DNA from: a bacterium
GTDB lineage: Bacteria; Desulfobacterota; Deferrisomatia; Deferrisomatales; BM512
Length of the DNA stretch: 10,354 nucleotides
Direction: 5' to 3'
Assembly: GCA_009724975.1 (NCBI GenBank)
Contig: SRXB01000051.1
Coordinates: forward strand, 1-10,354
The position numbers were made by a program, and so were the translations under genes. Below the pieces are notes generated by a model. That model was not told the origin of the DNA, did not search any database, and saw nothing but the letters and a program-made list of their open reading frames with translations. This document shows positions 1-6,382 of the stretch, piece by piece (the first letter of the stretch is position 1; each line of letters starts with the position of its first letter).

Positions 1-1238
1 CCGTTTTCCGCCTCGGAGGCGGGCTTGCCGATTTCGAGCGATTTTTCCGCCATCGCCGAGATCGCCGAGGGCCACGAGGAGAAGATGTGCGGGTGCTGGC
101 GCAAAAAGTCGGGCCAGTCGCGGTAGTGTTCAAGGTCCTTCATTATGAAGCTCTCTTCGAGCTTTCGCTTGTAGGAGGAGAGCGAGGCGGCGGTAAAATC
201 GCCCGCCTTGAAAGCCTCGGCGGCGGCTTCGCCCGCGAGCATGCCGGAAGCCATGGCGAAATTAGACCCCTCGTGGCGCGGCGAGGTTGAGATAAGCCCG
301 GCGGCGTCGCCAACGAGCAAAAGGCCGTCCTTGGCAAGGAGCGGCAGCTTGTTGAAGCCCGTTTCAGGCAGAAGATGGGCGCCGTACTCCATAAGCTCGC
401 CGCCTCGTATGAGCGGGGCGACTGCGGGGTGGGCCTTGAAGCGGTCAAGCGCGTCCACCGGCGAAATACCCTCGGCGGAAAGCTCCTCAAGGAAGAGGAT
501 GAGGCCGATGGAGACGGTGTCGCGGTTGGTGTAGATGAAACCGGCTCCGGGGACGCCGCTGGTGGCTTCGCCGATGAACTCCATCGCCGCGCCCTGGTCG
601 CCGTCTAGGCCGAAGCGGTCTTCTATGACGCTAACGGGCAGTTTCAAGACCTCTTTGACGCAGGCGGCCACGTCGTGGCCCTTTAGAGGCTCTTTCATCC
701 CTTCTTTTTCGGCCAAAAGAGAGTTCGCCCCCTCGGCCAGGATGACCACCGGAGCGGTAAGGTCGCCCTCGGAGGGGTTTTGCCCTTCCGGCATGCGTGT
801 GCGCACGCCCCTGACCCTGCCGTCGCCGTCTTTCAAAAGCTCGTCGGCCACCACTCCGCAATAAAGCTCCACGCCAAGCGCTTCAGCTTCCTTGGCGAAC
901 CAGCGGTCGAAGCGGGCGCGGTGGACGGTGAAGGAGTGGTTGTGGGGTGGCGCGTCCCAGTTGCGGGTGCGGAACGAGATGGCGGTTTCGGCGTCGCGGG
1001 AGAGTATGGAGAGGGTCTTTTTCGATACGTGGCGTTCGACCGGCGCGCCCCTGGCGATAAAGTCGGGGATGAGCGTATCGAGGACGTTGGTGAAAAGGAC
1101 TCCACCCATTAGGTTTTTGGAGCCCGGGTAGGGGCCGCGTTCAAGGACCGCGACTTTCATCCCCGCCCTTGCCATCGTTATCGCGGCGCTTATGCCGGAA
1201 GGGCCCGCGCCGATTACAATAGAATCGAAATCGTGCAT
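1..1238 (-). CDS. fixC: FixC-like electron-transfer-flavoprotein:quinone oxidoreductase (3' end cut by window edge)
   Basis: FAD-dependent oxidoreductase of the FixC/ETF-QO family, which takes electrons from electron-transfer flavoprotein and passes them to quinone at the membrane. About 412 codons are visible; E. coli FixC is about 428 aa, so only a short C-terminal piece is missing. The N-terminal dinucleotide-binding motif GAGPSG is at residues 10-15, with the ribose-binding acidic residue E33 in VLERG. KNLMGGVLF follows, then the FixC-like stretch SVIEDRFGLDGDQGAA, the second FAD motif GDAAG at 310-314 and HEGSNFAMASG after it. This order follows FixC rather than geranylgeranyl reductase, though a looser geranylgeranyl reductase-family label is possible. 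The ATG lies 4 bp after the hemG stop, with GAAAGG as ribosome site inside the end of hemG, so the two are co-transcribed. A FixX-like ferredoxin would be expected just outside the left edge. No frameshift was seen in the segments read. Confidence 0.87.
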   Translation of the reverse strand, partial: MHDFDSIVIGAGPSGISAAITMARAGMKVAVLERGPYPGSKNLMGGVLFTNVLDTLIPDFIARGAPVERHVSKKTLSILSRDAETAISFRTRNWDAPPHNHSFTVHRARFDRWFAKEAEALGVELYCGVVADELLKDGDGRVRGVRTRMPEGQNPSEGDLTAPVVILAEGANSLLAEKEGMKEPLKGHDVAACVKEVLKLPVSVIEDRFGLDGDQGAAMEFIGEATSGVPGAGFIYTNRDTVSIGLILFLEELSAEGISPVDALDRFKAHPAVAPLIRGGELMEYGAHLLPETGFNKLPLLAKDGLLLVGDAAGLISTSPRHEGSNFAMASGMLAGEAAAEAFKAGDFTAASLSSYKRKLEESFIMKDLEHYRDWPDFLRQHPHIFSSWPSAISAMAEKSLEIGKPASEAEN

Positions 1239-1242
1239 CTAT

Positions 1243-2643
1243 CTAGCCTTTCGCGCCGCAAAGGTAGTCGGCGACCTTGGGGCCGAGGACCTCCGCCCGC
1301 GCGGTGCAATCGTTTATCCCAATGCCGTAGTAGGCGTTGCCGCCCAAAAAGAGGCCGGGCAAGGCCGCGAACAGGGCCTCCACCGTGGCCACGCGATCGC
1401 CGTGGTTGAGAAGATATTGCGGTATCGCCTTTTGCCACCTGAAAATCTTGGCAAAGACCGGCTCGCTCCTCACTCCCATCGTCGCGGCCAGCTCCTGGCG
1501 CACCAGCGCCATAAGCTCGTCGTCGCCAAGGAGGGTGACTTCCGGGTTTCTCGCCCCGCCGGTCATTACGGTGAGCAAAACCTTGCCGTCGGGTGCGCGG
1601 TTCTTGAAAATCGAGCTGGACCAGAGCGCCCCGAGAATTTTTCTGCGCTCTTTAGTTGGGATAAGAAAGCCGAAGCCGTCGAGCGGATTGCCGAAGGTGG
1701 CCTTTTCGTAGCCGAGGCCGAGCACGACCATCGGCACGTAGGGTATATTGGACATTATGCGGGCCGATTCCTCCGAGTGGGGGCGGATGAGGGTGGCCGC
1801 GTCATAGGAAGGGATGGCGAAGATTACCGCGTCGGCCAAAACCGGCTCGCCATGGCTGAGAGAGAGCTTCCACTGCGCTCCCATGCGTTCCAGGCTCGTG
1901 ACGTTCACGCCGAGGAAAAGCCCATCGCCGCACTCAAGGGCGAGGCGTTCGCAAAGCTCGCCGGTTCCGCCCTCCATGCTCCAGAGGTTGCCGCCCGGAC
2001 CCGCGCTCTGCGGTCCGCTCTGTCCCTTGGCCTTGGCCATCTGCTGCATCGCGACCATACCGCGAAGGAGGCCGCCGAACTGCATCTCTATCGCCTTGAC
2101 CTTGGGAAAACAGCTCTTGATGCTCATGACCGAGGGGTCGCCCGCGTAGATTCCGGCGCTCATCGGGTCTATCAGTTTATCAAGAGCCTCGTCGCCGAGC
2201 CTTCTTCTCACGAACTGCGCCACCGTCTCGTCGCAATCCGTCCCCTGGGGGAGGAAATAATCCGCCGCCAGCCTCGCCTTGCCCCGAATCGAGAGGATTT
2301 CGGAGGACAAAAAGCTCATGGGGTCCTCCGGAAGCCTGTGCATGCGGCCTCCGGTGAAGACGTAGCGCTTTTTGGCGTCGTCGTTGGATTTGACCAGCCT
2401 CTCGGTGACGCCCATCTTATTGACAAGCGCCATCGTCGAGGGCTTGTTGTCGAGAAAACCGTTGGGGCCGTATTCGCAGATGAACCCGCCCGAGCGCGCC
2501 GAGCGAATCTTGCCGCCCGCGTAGCCCTCCTTCTCGAAGAGGAGAACCTGCGCGTCCACCCCCTTTTGGGCGGCGCATTCCCGCACCGCTCTGGCGGCTG
2601 AAAGGCCAGAAAGGCCGCCGCCGATAACCGCAACTCTCGTCAT
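1243..2643 (-). CDS. hemG: Protoporphyrinogen oxidase, HemY/PPOX type
   Basis: FAD flavoprotein that oxidises protoporphyrinogen IX (or coproporphyrinogen III in the related subfamily) in late haem synthesis. It is 466 aa, the usual size for the HemY-type family. Visible features are the Rossmann motif GGGLSG at residues 8-13, LLFEKEGYAGGKIRS, the family stretch GFICEYGPNGFLDNKP near residues 53-68, and the C-terminal FAD-contact segment LFLGGNAYYGIGINDC. The ATG at 2643 is chosen because AGGAG lies 8 bp upstream and the protein then begins directly with MTRVAVIGGG. An ATG at 2694 would add 17 hydrophobic residues with no ribosome site and is less likely. It is the first gene of a two-gene unit with the FixC-like gene. 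The HemY type is classically oxygen-dependent; whether this protein uses oxygen or another acceptor cannot be read from the sequence. Confidence 0.93.
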   Translation of the reverse strand: MTRVAVIGGGLSGLSAARAVRECAAQKGVDAQVLLFEKEGYAGGKIRSARSGGFICEYGPNGFLDNKPSTMALVNKMGVTERLVKSNDDAKKRYVFTGGRMHRLPEDPMSFLSSEILSIRGKARLAADYFLPQGTDCDETVAQFVRRRLGDEALDKLIDPMSAGIYAGDPSVMSIKSCFPKVKAIEMQFGGLLRGMVAMQQMAKAKGQSGPQSAGPGGNLWSMEGGTGELCERLALECGDGLFLGVNVTSLERMGAQWKLSLSHGEPVLADAVIFAIPSYDAATLIRPHSEESARIMSNIPYVPMVVLGLGYEKATFGNPLDGFGFLIPTKERRKILGALWSSSIFKNRAPDGKVLLTVMTGGARNPEVTLLGDDELMALVRQELAATMGVRSEPVFAKIFRWQKAIPQYLLNHGDRVATVEALFAALPGLFLGGNAYYGIGINDCTARAEVLGPKVADYLCGAKG

Positions 2644-2683
2644 GAAGCAACTCCTGACTCCAATGGAAAATACGAGACAAAAC

Positions 2684-2710
2684 AATATACTCAAGGGGCT
2701 CGCAAATCAA
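2684..2710 (-). promoter_or_regulatory. Possible promoter for hemG-fixC
   Basis: On the minus strand, TTGATT (2710-2705) and TATATT (2689-2684, 5 of 6 matches to the -10 consensus) are separated by a short 15-bp spacer. An alternative pair, TTGAGT then TATTTT with 16 bp, overlaps it slightly downstream. Either would start transcription a few tens of bases before the hemG ATG. Neither is strong, so the exact elements are uncertain. Confidence 0.3.
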
Positions 2711-2810
2711 GGCCGCCGTGGGAGTTCGCGCCCGTTTTCGCCTAAAATTCCGGCCTCTTCGGCCTCACAAACGCACAAACGGGATTAACTTTCCTCCCCT
2801 GGCCGAAAGT

Positions 2811-2825
2811 TTAGCCGAAGGCTAA
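2811..2825. repeat. Short perfect inverted repeat
   Basis: TTAGCC-GAA-GGCTAA forms a 6-bp perfect stem with a 3-base loop in the middle of the divergent region. No T-run follows on either strand, so it does not look like an intrinsic terminator. It could be a small operator-like site or chance. Confidence 0.3.
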
Positions 2826-2983
2826 TCAACTTAAAAAGCCGTTCTGAAAAAATGCCCCTTTCCTTTCCCTCCGCCCGCTTGCAGTCCAGCCAGCTCGGAA
2901 CGCCGGGCCAATCCTCCCCTGCCAGAAAAGGACCGATGGGCGTTTACTTATTCTTAAAAGTTGTTTTAAAATGAAAACTGTTC

Positions 2984-3012
2984 TGGAAAAGAGCGAGACA
3001 TAGCCTTATAAT
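2984..3012 (+). promoter_or_regulatory. Sigma70-like promoter for the thioredoxin-TPR gene
   Basis: A perfect -10 hexamer TATAAT at 3007-3012 is preceded at exactly 17 bp by TGGAAA (2984-2989), a 4-of-6 match to TTGACA. An AT-rich stretch (about 2948-2980) directly upstream could act as an UP element. Transcription would start near 3019, giving a leader of about 50 nt before the ATG at 3071. Confidence 0.6.
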
Positions 3013-3070
3013 CGCGCGCGGCTGTATTTTGAACCGGCTCATTATCTCCAACATGAGGGGAGCTTCAATC

Positions 3071-4174
3071 ATGCTTTCAAAAAGGTTAAAAGGACCGGGC
3101 TTTCTCAAGATGGTCTCCACGGCGGCGCTGGCGCTCTTTTTCGGCTCGATGGCGCTGGCGGTTGACACCACTGCGGCCACCTTCAAGCCCTTTACCCTGA
3201 AGGCGATGGACGGCGGGGAATTCAACACCGAAGGGCTGAAAAACTTCCCGCTTTCCGCTGTGGTCTTCTTCGCCACGTGGAACCCCAAATCGGCGGCGGT
3301 GCTCGTAGAGCTCCAGAAACTGGCCGACAAATACGAGAAAAACAGCTTCGCCGCGCTGGCGGTCAACTCCGAGAGCGAGAAGACCGACCCCAACTTCCGG
3401 GCAACACTCGAAAAATACCTCAAAGACAACAACATCACCATGACCGTACTCGTCGACGAGGGTCTGGCGGCCTATCGCTCGCTTGAGATCAAGGCGGTTC
3501 CCACCACCTTCCTCCTCGACAAAGATATGAACGAGGTCCTCAACCTCGCCGGAGCCCCGACCTCCTACAATGAGACGGTCGAGGAAGCGATAATGGTGAA
3601 GCTGGGGCTAAAGCCGAGCGAGGCGGAGAAGAAGGACGAGGTCAAGCGCTACCGCCCCGCAGACAGGGCCCTCACCCTCCAGTACGGGATGATCGAGAAA
3701 AAAGCCGAGCGCGGCAAGGTTGAGGCTGCTCTGACGGAGCTTGACGAGCTTATTAAAAAGGATGACAAGTTCGCCGACGCCTACGCACTCAAGGGCCTTT
3801 TGCTCTTCTCCGACCGGAAGGGGACGGCGGAGCAGAAAAAATCAGCCCAGGAGTCGTTCGACAAGGCCGCTGCCCTTGACGCAACCCTGCCGCTGGCGCT
3901 GATAGGTCAGGCCCACTTCGCCATCGAAGGCGGGGACCTGAAGAAAGCGTCGGAGCTTTTGAACACCGCCTTCGCCCAGAGCAACTGGGGAACCCGCGAC
4001 AAGCCCGAAAACCTAGCCGACCTCAAAAAGGGGGCCGAGGAGGCCGCGGGCAAGGTTGGCAAGGACGACGCGGCGGCGAAAACCGCCCTCGCCGGACTGG
4101 TTGAGCCCTTCCTGGTCGCCCACGCGGGGCCGAAGGTTAACATGAAGAAAATGGAAGACGCCGCCAAGAAATAG
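3071..4174 (+). CDS. Exported thioredoxin-fold (TlpA-like) protein with C-terminal TPR-like helices, lacking catalytic cysteines
   Basis: A 367-aa protein. Residues 1-30 form a Sec signal peptide: basic start (KRLK), hydrophobic core TAALALFFG, and an ALA cleavage site before V31, so a periplasmic location is likely. Residues about 34-180 resemble the TlpA/AhpC-TSA thioredoxin fold: an FKPFTLKAMDGG entry, VVFFATW leading to the active-site position, and the cis-proline loop AVPTTFLLD (P144). At the CxxC position the sequence reads N71-P-K-S74, and the whole protein has no cysteine, so it cannot do disulfide chemistry. Residues about 195-310 are helix-rich and TPR-like (ALTELDELIKKDDKFADAYA; SFDKAAALDATLPLALIGQA), ending in a Lys/Ala-rich tail. 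The start at 3071 is chosen for GAGGGGAG 8 bp upstream; ATG 3053 and TTG 3029 lack ribosome sites. Monocistronic, with its own promoter and terminator. A binding or scaffold role is inferred; the partner is unknown. Confidence 0.85.
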   Translation: MLSKRLKGPGFLKMVSTAALALFFGSMALAVDTTAATFKPFTLKAMDGGEFNTEGLKNFPLSAVVFFATWNPKSAAVLVELQKLADKYEKNSFAALAVNSESEKTDPNFRATLEKYLKDNNITMTVLVDEGLAAYRSLEIKAVPTTFLLDKDMNEVLNLAGAPTSYNETVEEAIMVKLGLKPSEAEKKDEVKRYRPADRALTLQYGMIEKKAERGKVEAALTELDELIKKDDKFADAYALKGLLLFSDRKGTAEQKKSAQESFDKAAALDATLPLALIGQAHFAIEGGDLKKASELLNTAFAQSNWGTRDKPENLADLKKGAEEAAGKVGKDDAAAKTALAGLVEPFLVAHAGPKVNMKKMEDAAKK

Positions 4175-4200
4175 CGGCCAGAAATTCCTCAGCAAATGCG

Positions 4201-4232
4201 GCGGCGGGTTCCTAGGGGGCCTGCCGCTTTTT
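4201..4232 (+). terminator. Rho-independent terminator of the thioredoxin-TPR gene
   Basis: GCGGCGGG (4201-4208) pairs with CCTGCCGC (4220-4227) in an 8-bp stem with one G-T wobble and an 11-base loop, followed directly by TTTTT (4228-4232). It begins 26 bp after the plus-strand stop codon. Its right half lies inside the last codons of the converging diguanylate cyclase gene, so the same bases encode the basic C-terminal tail of that protein. Confidence 0.7.
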
Positions 4233-5117
4233 CTTTGTCCTCTTTTCCTGGTACATGAGCCTGTCGGCCCTGTCCAGAAGCTCTTCTATGGTGCAGGGAT
4301 GGCTCGGGTCGTAGAGGGAGACGCCGACGCTCATCGATATCTCGTAGGGGTCAGAGCTGTGCTCGTTGTGCTCTTTAATCCGCTCGCGCACCCTCTCAAG
4401 CATCGCATCCTGCCCCGAATCGTTTACCTCAAGTGCCATTACCGCGAATTCATCCCCGCCGAGCCTCGCCACAAGGTCGCTTTCGCGGAAAGCCCCCTTG
4501 AGGATTGCGCCGGCGTCCGTGATCATCTTGTCGCCGGCCAGATGCCCGATATTGTCGTTGACGTACTTGAGGTTGTCCAGATCCGCGAAAAAGAGGTAGA
4601 GGCGCGCGCCGCTGCGGTCCGAAACCTTCAGCTGCTGCTGGCTGAGGGTATAAAAAGCGCGGCGGTTGTAAAGGCCAGTGAGGGAATCGATCATGGAGAG
4701 TGAGCGCAGTTCCTTGATGAGCACGTAGCGCTCAAAAGCGTAGCGCACCGCCCTGTCGAGAGATATTGGTTCAAGGCTTTCGCGGACCAGGTAATCCTGC
4801 GCGCCGCCGAAGACCGCTTCAAGGGCCAGCTGCTCGCTGTCTTCGTCGGTTATGGCCAGAACGGGCATGTCAAGGGTCGTCACCACGCCGTTTGAGAGGG
4901 CCGCGCGCCCGCCGGTGGAGGGGTCGCCGATATCTATTATCAGAACGTCGGCGCGATTCTTGCGAAGGTAGTCCAGGGCGCTCCCCATGTCTGGGACGGA
5001 GGAAACGGAAGGGGTGAAAAAGTTGGCGCGTCTTAGCATCGCCGAGAGGGCGGCAACGTTTTCCGCGCTCGGGTCTACTATCAGTATCTCAAGTTTTTTG
5101 TGGTTTTGCCTTTCCAT
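4212..5117 (-). CDS. Receiver-GGDEF diguanylate cyclase
   Basis: A 301-aa soluble response regulator that should make cyclic di-GMP from two GTP. Residues about 9-128 form a receiver domain with phospho-acceptor D62 (LIIDIGDPS), the switch threonine T90 (VLAITDED) and GAQDYLVRE. D15 is the only acidic residue of the usual N-terminal pair (VDP instead of VDD), and the conserved lysine after DYLV is replaced by R112, so control by phosphorylation may be altered. A helical linker (about 120-140) leads into the GGDEF domain: DSLTGLYNRR at 144-153, FADLDNLKYVND near 177-188, the intact signature GGDEF at 220-224, and the product-inhibition site RESD at 211-214 exactly five residues before it. All key cyclase residues are present. 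No transmembrane segment is seen. It lies 54 bp after the PPC-domain gene and has its own promoter-like sequence. The ribosome site is only a G-rich GGGGG-CTGG. The Lys/Arg-rich C-terminus overlaps the neighbour's terminator. Confidence 0.93.
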   Translation of the reverse strand: MERQNHKKLEILIVDPSAENVAALSAMLRRANFFTPSVSSVPDMGSALDYLRKNRADVLIIDIGDPSTGGRAALSNGVVTTLDMPVLAITDEDSEQLALEAVFGGAQDYLVRESLEPISLDRAVRYAFERYVLIKELRSLSMIDSLTGLYNRRAFYTLSQQQLKVSDRSGARLYLFFADLDNLKYVNDNIGHLAGDKMITDAGAILKGAFRESDLVARLGGDEFAVMALEVNDSGQDAMLERVRERIKEHNEHSSDPYEISMSVGVSLYDPSHPCTIEELLDRADRLMYQEKRTKKKRQAP

Positions 5118-5157
5118 CCAGCCCCCGACTGAAAAGAAGTTCCGCTTCCCTTTTTTA

Positions 5158-5185
5158 ATAATAAAGCAGTTTCACCCGATGTGAA
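5158..5185 (-). promoter_or_regulatory. Likely promoter for the diguanylate cyclase gene, with overlapping inverted repeat
   Basis: On the minus strand, TTCACA (5185-5180, 5 of 6 to TTGACA) and TATTAT (5163-5158, 5 of 6 to TATAAT) are spaced by 16 bp. The -35 lies within the last codons of the PPC-domain gene. It also forms one arm of a perfect inverted repeat, TTCAC-5-GTGAA at 5171-5185, which might be an operator. This promoter would let the cyclase be transcribed independently of the upstream operon. Confidence 0.45.
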
Positions 5186-5615
5186 GCAATTCAAAACCGG
5201 TTTCGGGGTCTTTTTTCCTCTCGCCGCCTACGCCAAGAAGCTCAAAGACAACTGCCTCGCCGATTACCCACACGTCTATGCCGGTGCGCACGCACCCGCA
5301 CATAGCTTTACCGTCGCGGCCAAAGGAGGAGTGCATGTGAAGGACGGGGCTACCCTTTTCGTCGGGGAAAATAGTTCCCCACGCGCTCGCCTCGTGAATC
5401 GCCTCGATGGGAGTCACGGTTGGGACGATCGAGCCGTCCTCGCGAAAATTCGGGCCGGTCACTATCTTGCCGCTGCCCACACCGCCTACGAAATGGACCG
5501 AGGCGCGCGCAACCTTTTCTTTTTTGGCGAAAGCCTCGATTACGTCGGGGATGCGGTCGCCGTCCTCAAGCCGAAGGACGAAGACCCTGCCTATTTTGCC
5601 TTCCGAGTATTTCAT
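5172..5615 (-). CDS. PPC-domain (DUF296) protein
   Basis: A 147-aa single-domain protein of the PPC (plant and prokaryote conserved, DUF296) family, which in plants is joined to AT-hooks and in bacteria usually stands alone with unknown function. The fold's landmarks are visible: an N-terminal beta strand RVFVLRLEDGDRIPDVIEAF, HFVGGVGSG at 41-49, the metal-site-like LHMH (H93 and H95), and a C-terminal FELLGVGGERK followed by FELLHIG. In many bacterial members a GGH motif follows the LHxH motif; here the equivalent reads CGC (C106-C108), so one likely metal ligand may be a cysteine. The ATG at 5615 is preferred over TTG at 5618 because AAGGAG lies 5 bp from the ATG but too close to the TTG. 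That ribosome site overlaps the stop codon of the upstream gene, indicating coupled translation. There is no AT-hook, so DNA binding is not implied. Confidence 0.88.
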   Translation of the reverse strand: MKYSEGKIGRVFVLRLEDGDRIPDVIEAFAKKEKVARASVHFVGGVGSGKIVTGPNFREDGSIVPTVTPIEAIHEASAWGTIFPDEKGSPVLHMHSSFGRDGKAMCGCVRTGIDVWVIGEAVVFELLGVGGERKKDPETGFELLHIG

Positions 5616-5624
5616 CAATTCTCC

Positions 5625-5981
5625 TTAGATAAGGTCTATCTCTACGTCGAAAGCGGCGCCTAGGCCGACAATCTTTGCCATCTCGCCTTGTACGCGGCAA
5701 AGCGGCGTAACCTCGGGGCCGTTTCCGTCGCCCTTTGCGGCAAAGAAACAAAGAGCCTCGCCCTCTTCCCACCAGCCGATCGTTCCGGCCTCCGGAGAAG
5801 AGGTTTTCTCTCCATCAAGATGCCCGAGCGGGGGGAATAAAGAGCCGGAGTACTCTTTGCCGTGTCGTCGTACCTTGAAATATACCGGAAGATTTTTCCG
5901 AAAGAGGGCGGCGGCTGGCGTTTCAAGAAGTTCGCCCCCGAATTGGACACCGCCGATGACGATTGAAAGCGGCTCACCCAA
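5625..5981 (-). CDS. Small cyclophilin-like fold protein (TM1367-type)
   Basis: A protein of about 118 aa resembling the cyclophilin-like beta-barrel family typified by TM1367. Landmarks are a strand plus ETPAAALFRKNLPVYFKVRRHGKEY (positions about 20-44), the characteristic GTIGWWEEGEALCFFAAKG at 67-84, and CRVQGEMAKIVGL near 95-107. The family has a cyclophilin-like barrel, but prolyl isomerase activity is not established and the function is unknown. No ATG is available. The best start is TTG at 5981, two bases after the ybgC stop, with only the GGGGG of the ybgC tail as ribosome site, so translation probably depends on coupling to ybgC. The stop TAA is 9 bp before the PPC ATG. Assignment by motif resemblance is moderate; the reading frame itself is well supported by the tight packing. 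Confidence 0.75.
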   Translation of the reverse strand: MGEPLSIVIGGVQFGGELLETPAAALFRKNLPVYFKVRRHGKEYSGSLFPPLGHLDGEKTSSPEAGTIGWWEEGEALCFFAAKGDGNGPEVTPLCRVQGEMAKIVGLGAAFDVEIDLI

Positions 5982-5983
5982 GG

Positions 5984-6382
5984 CTACGCGCCCCCGGGGG
6001 CCAGAAGGTCCACAATCTCCTCGGGAAGGCGGGTTACGCGCCCATCTTTGTCGAGGGCGGCGTGTTCGGTCGACCCTTCGGCCAGAAGGTCTCCCTTTTC
6101 GTTGAAAATCTCGTAGTGAAAGTGAATCCTCGCGCCTTTTGCGGAGGTCACTTTCGTTTTGAGGGTAAGGAGGTCGTCGTAGCGGGCGGATTTGCGGTAG
6201 CGGCAGGAGGCGTGGGTTACGGGGAGGAAGAATCCCGCCTGCTCGACCTTGAAATAGGTGACGCCGAGGCCGCGCAGGTGCTCGTTGCGGCCCGCCTCGA
6301 AGAGGCGAAGGTAGTTGGCGTAATACATGACGCCCATCTGGTCGGTGTCGCCGTAGATTACGCGGTATCTAAGCTCGCTCAC
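5984..6382 (-). CDS. ybgC: YbgC-type acyl-CoA thioesterase (hotdog fold)
   Basis: A 132-aa hotdog-fold thioesterase of the YbgC/4-hydroxybenzoyl-CoA thioesterase family, which hydrolyses acyl-CoA thioesters in the cytoplasm. The catalytic signature lies near the N-terminus: Y10-GDTDQMGVMYYANYLRLFE, where D14 corresponds to the catalytic Asp of E. coli YbgC (D18). The helix after it (FEAGRNEHLRGLG) and the strand SARYDDLLTLKTKV are also typical. Length matches the family. The GTG at 6382 is chosen because GTGA overlaps the stop TGA of the upstream gene by 4 bases, a classical coupled junction; TTG at 6385 is the alternative. In E. coli ybgC sits with tol-pal genes, which are not present here; instead it lies inside an amino-acid operon, so its substrate cannot be inferred from context. 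Confidence 0.92.
   Translation of the reverse strand: MSELRYRVIYGDTDQMGVMYYANYLRLFEAGRNEHLRGLGVTYFKVEQAGFFLPVTHASCRYRKSARYDDLLTLKTKVTSAKGARIHFHYEIFNEKGDLLAEGSTEHAALDKDGRVTRLPEEIVDLLAPGGA

Larger units (their letters stand above)
2644..3070. other. Divergent intergenic control region without genes
   Basis: These 427 bp separate the divergent starts of hemG (minus) and the thioredoxin-TPR gene (plus). No reading frame with a credible ribosome site and protein-like composition is present. The region contains a plus-strand promoter with a perfect -10 (TATAAT at 3007-3012), weaker minus-strand promoter-like hexamers at 2684-2710, an AT-rich stretch at about 2948-2980 just upstream of the plus-strand -35, and a small hairpin at 2811-2825. 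The middle portion, about 2720-2940, holds nothing else I can interpret. Confidence 0.7.

Noticed and set aside
1192..2601. Long plus-strand open frame of 469 codons
   Set aside because: It is antisense to hemG, which has clear family motifs throughout. Its protein is His/Arg/Ala-rich without recognisable domains, as expected from high-GC codon use on the opposite strand.
2752..2768. GGCC-rich near-repeat (GGCCTCTTCGGCC) in the intergenic region
   Set aside because: Only a 4-bp self-complementary core and no T-run; too weak to call a terminator or operator.
3029..3070. Earlier starts for the thioredoxin-TPR gene (TTG 3029, ATG 3053)
   Set aside because: Neither has a ribosome site. The strong GAGGGGAG sits just before ATG 3071, which also gives a clean signal peptide.
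2944..3441. Minus-strand frame opposite the start of the thioredoxin-TPR gene
   Set aside because: It is Ser/Ala-rich, overlaps the promoter and coding start of a well-supported plus-strand gene, and shows no motifs.
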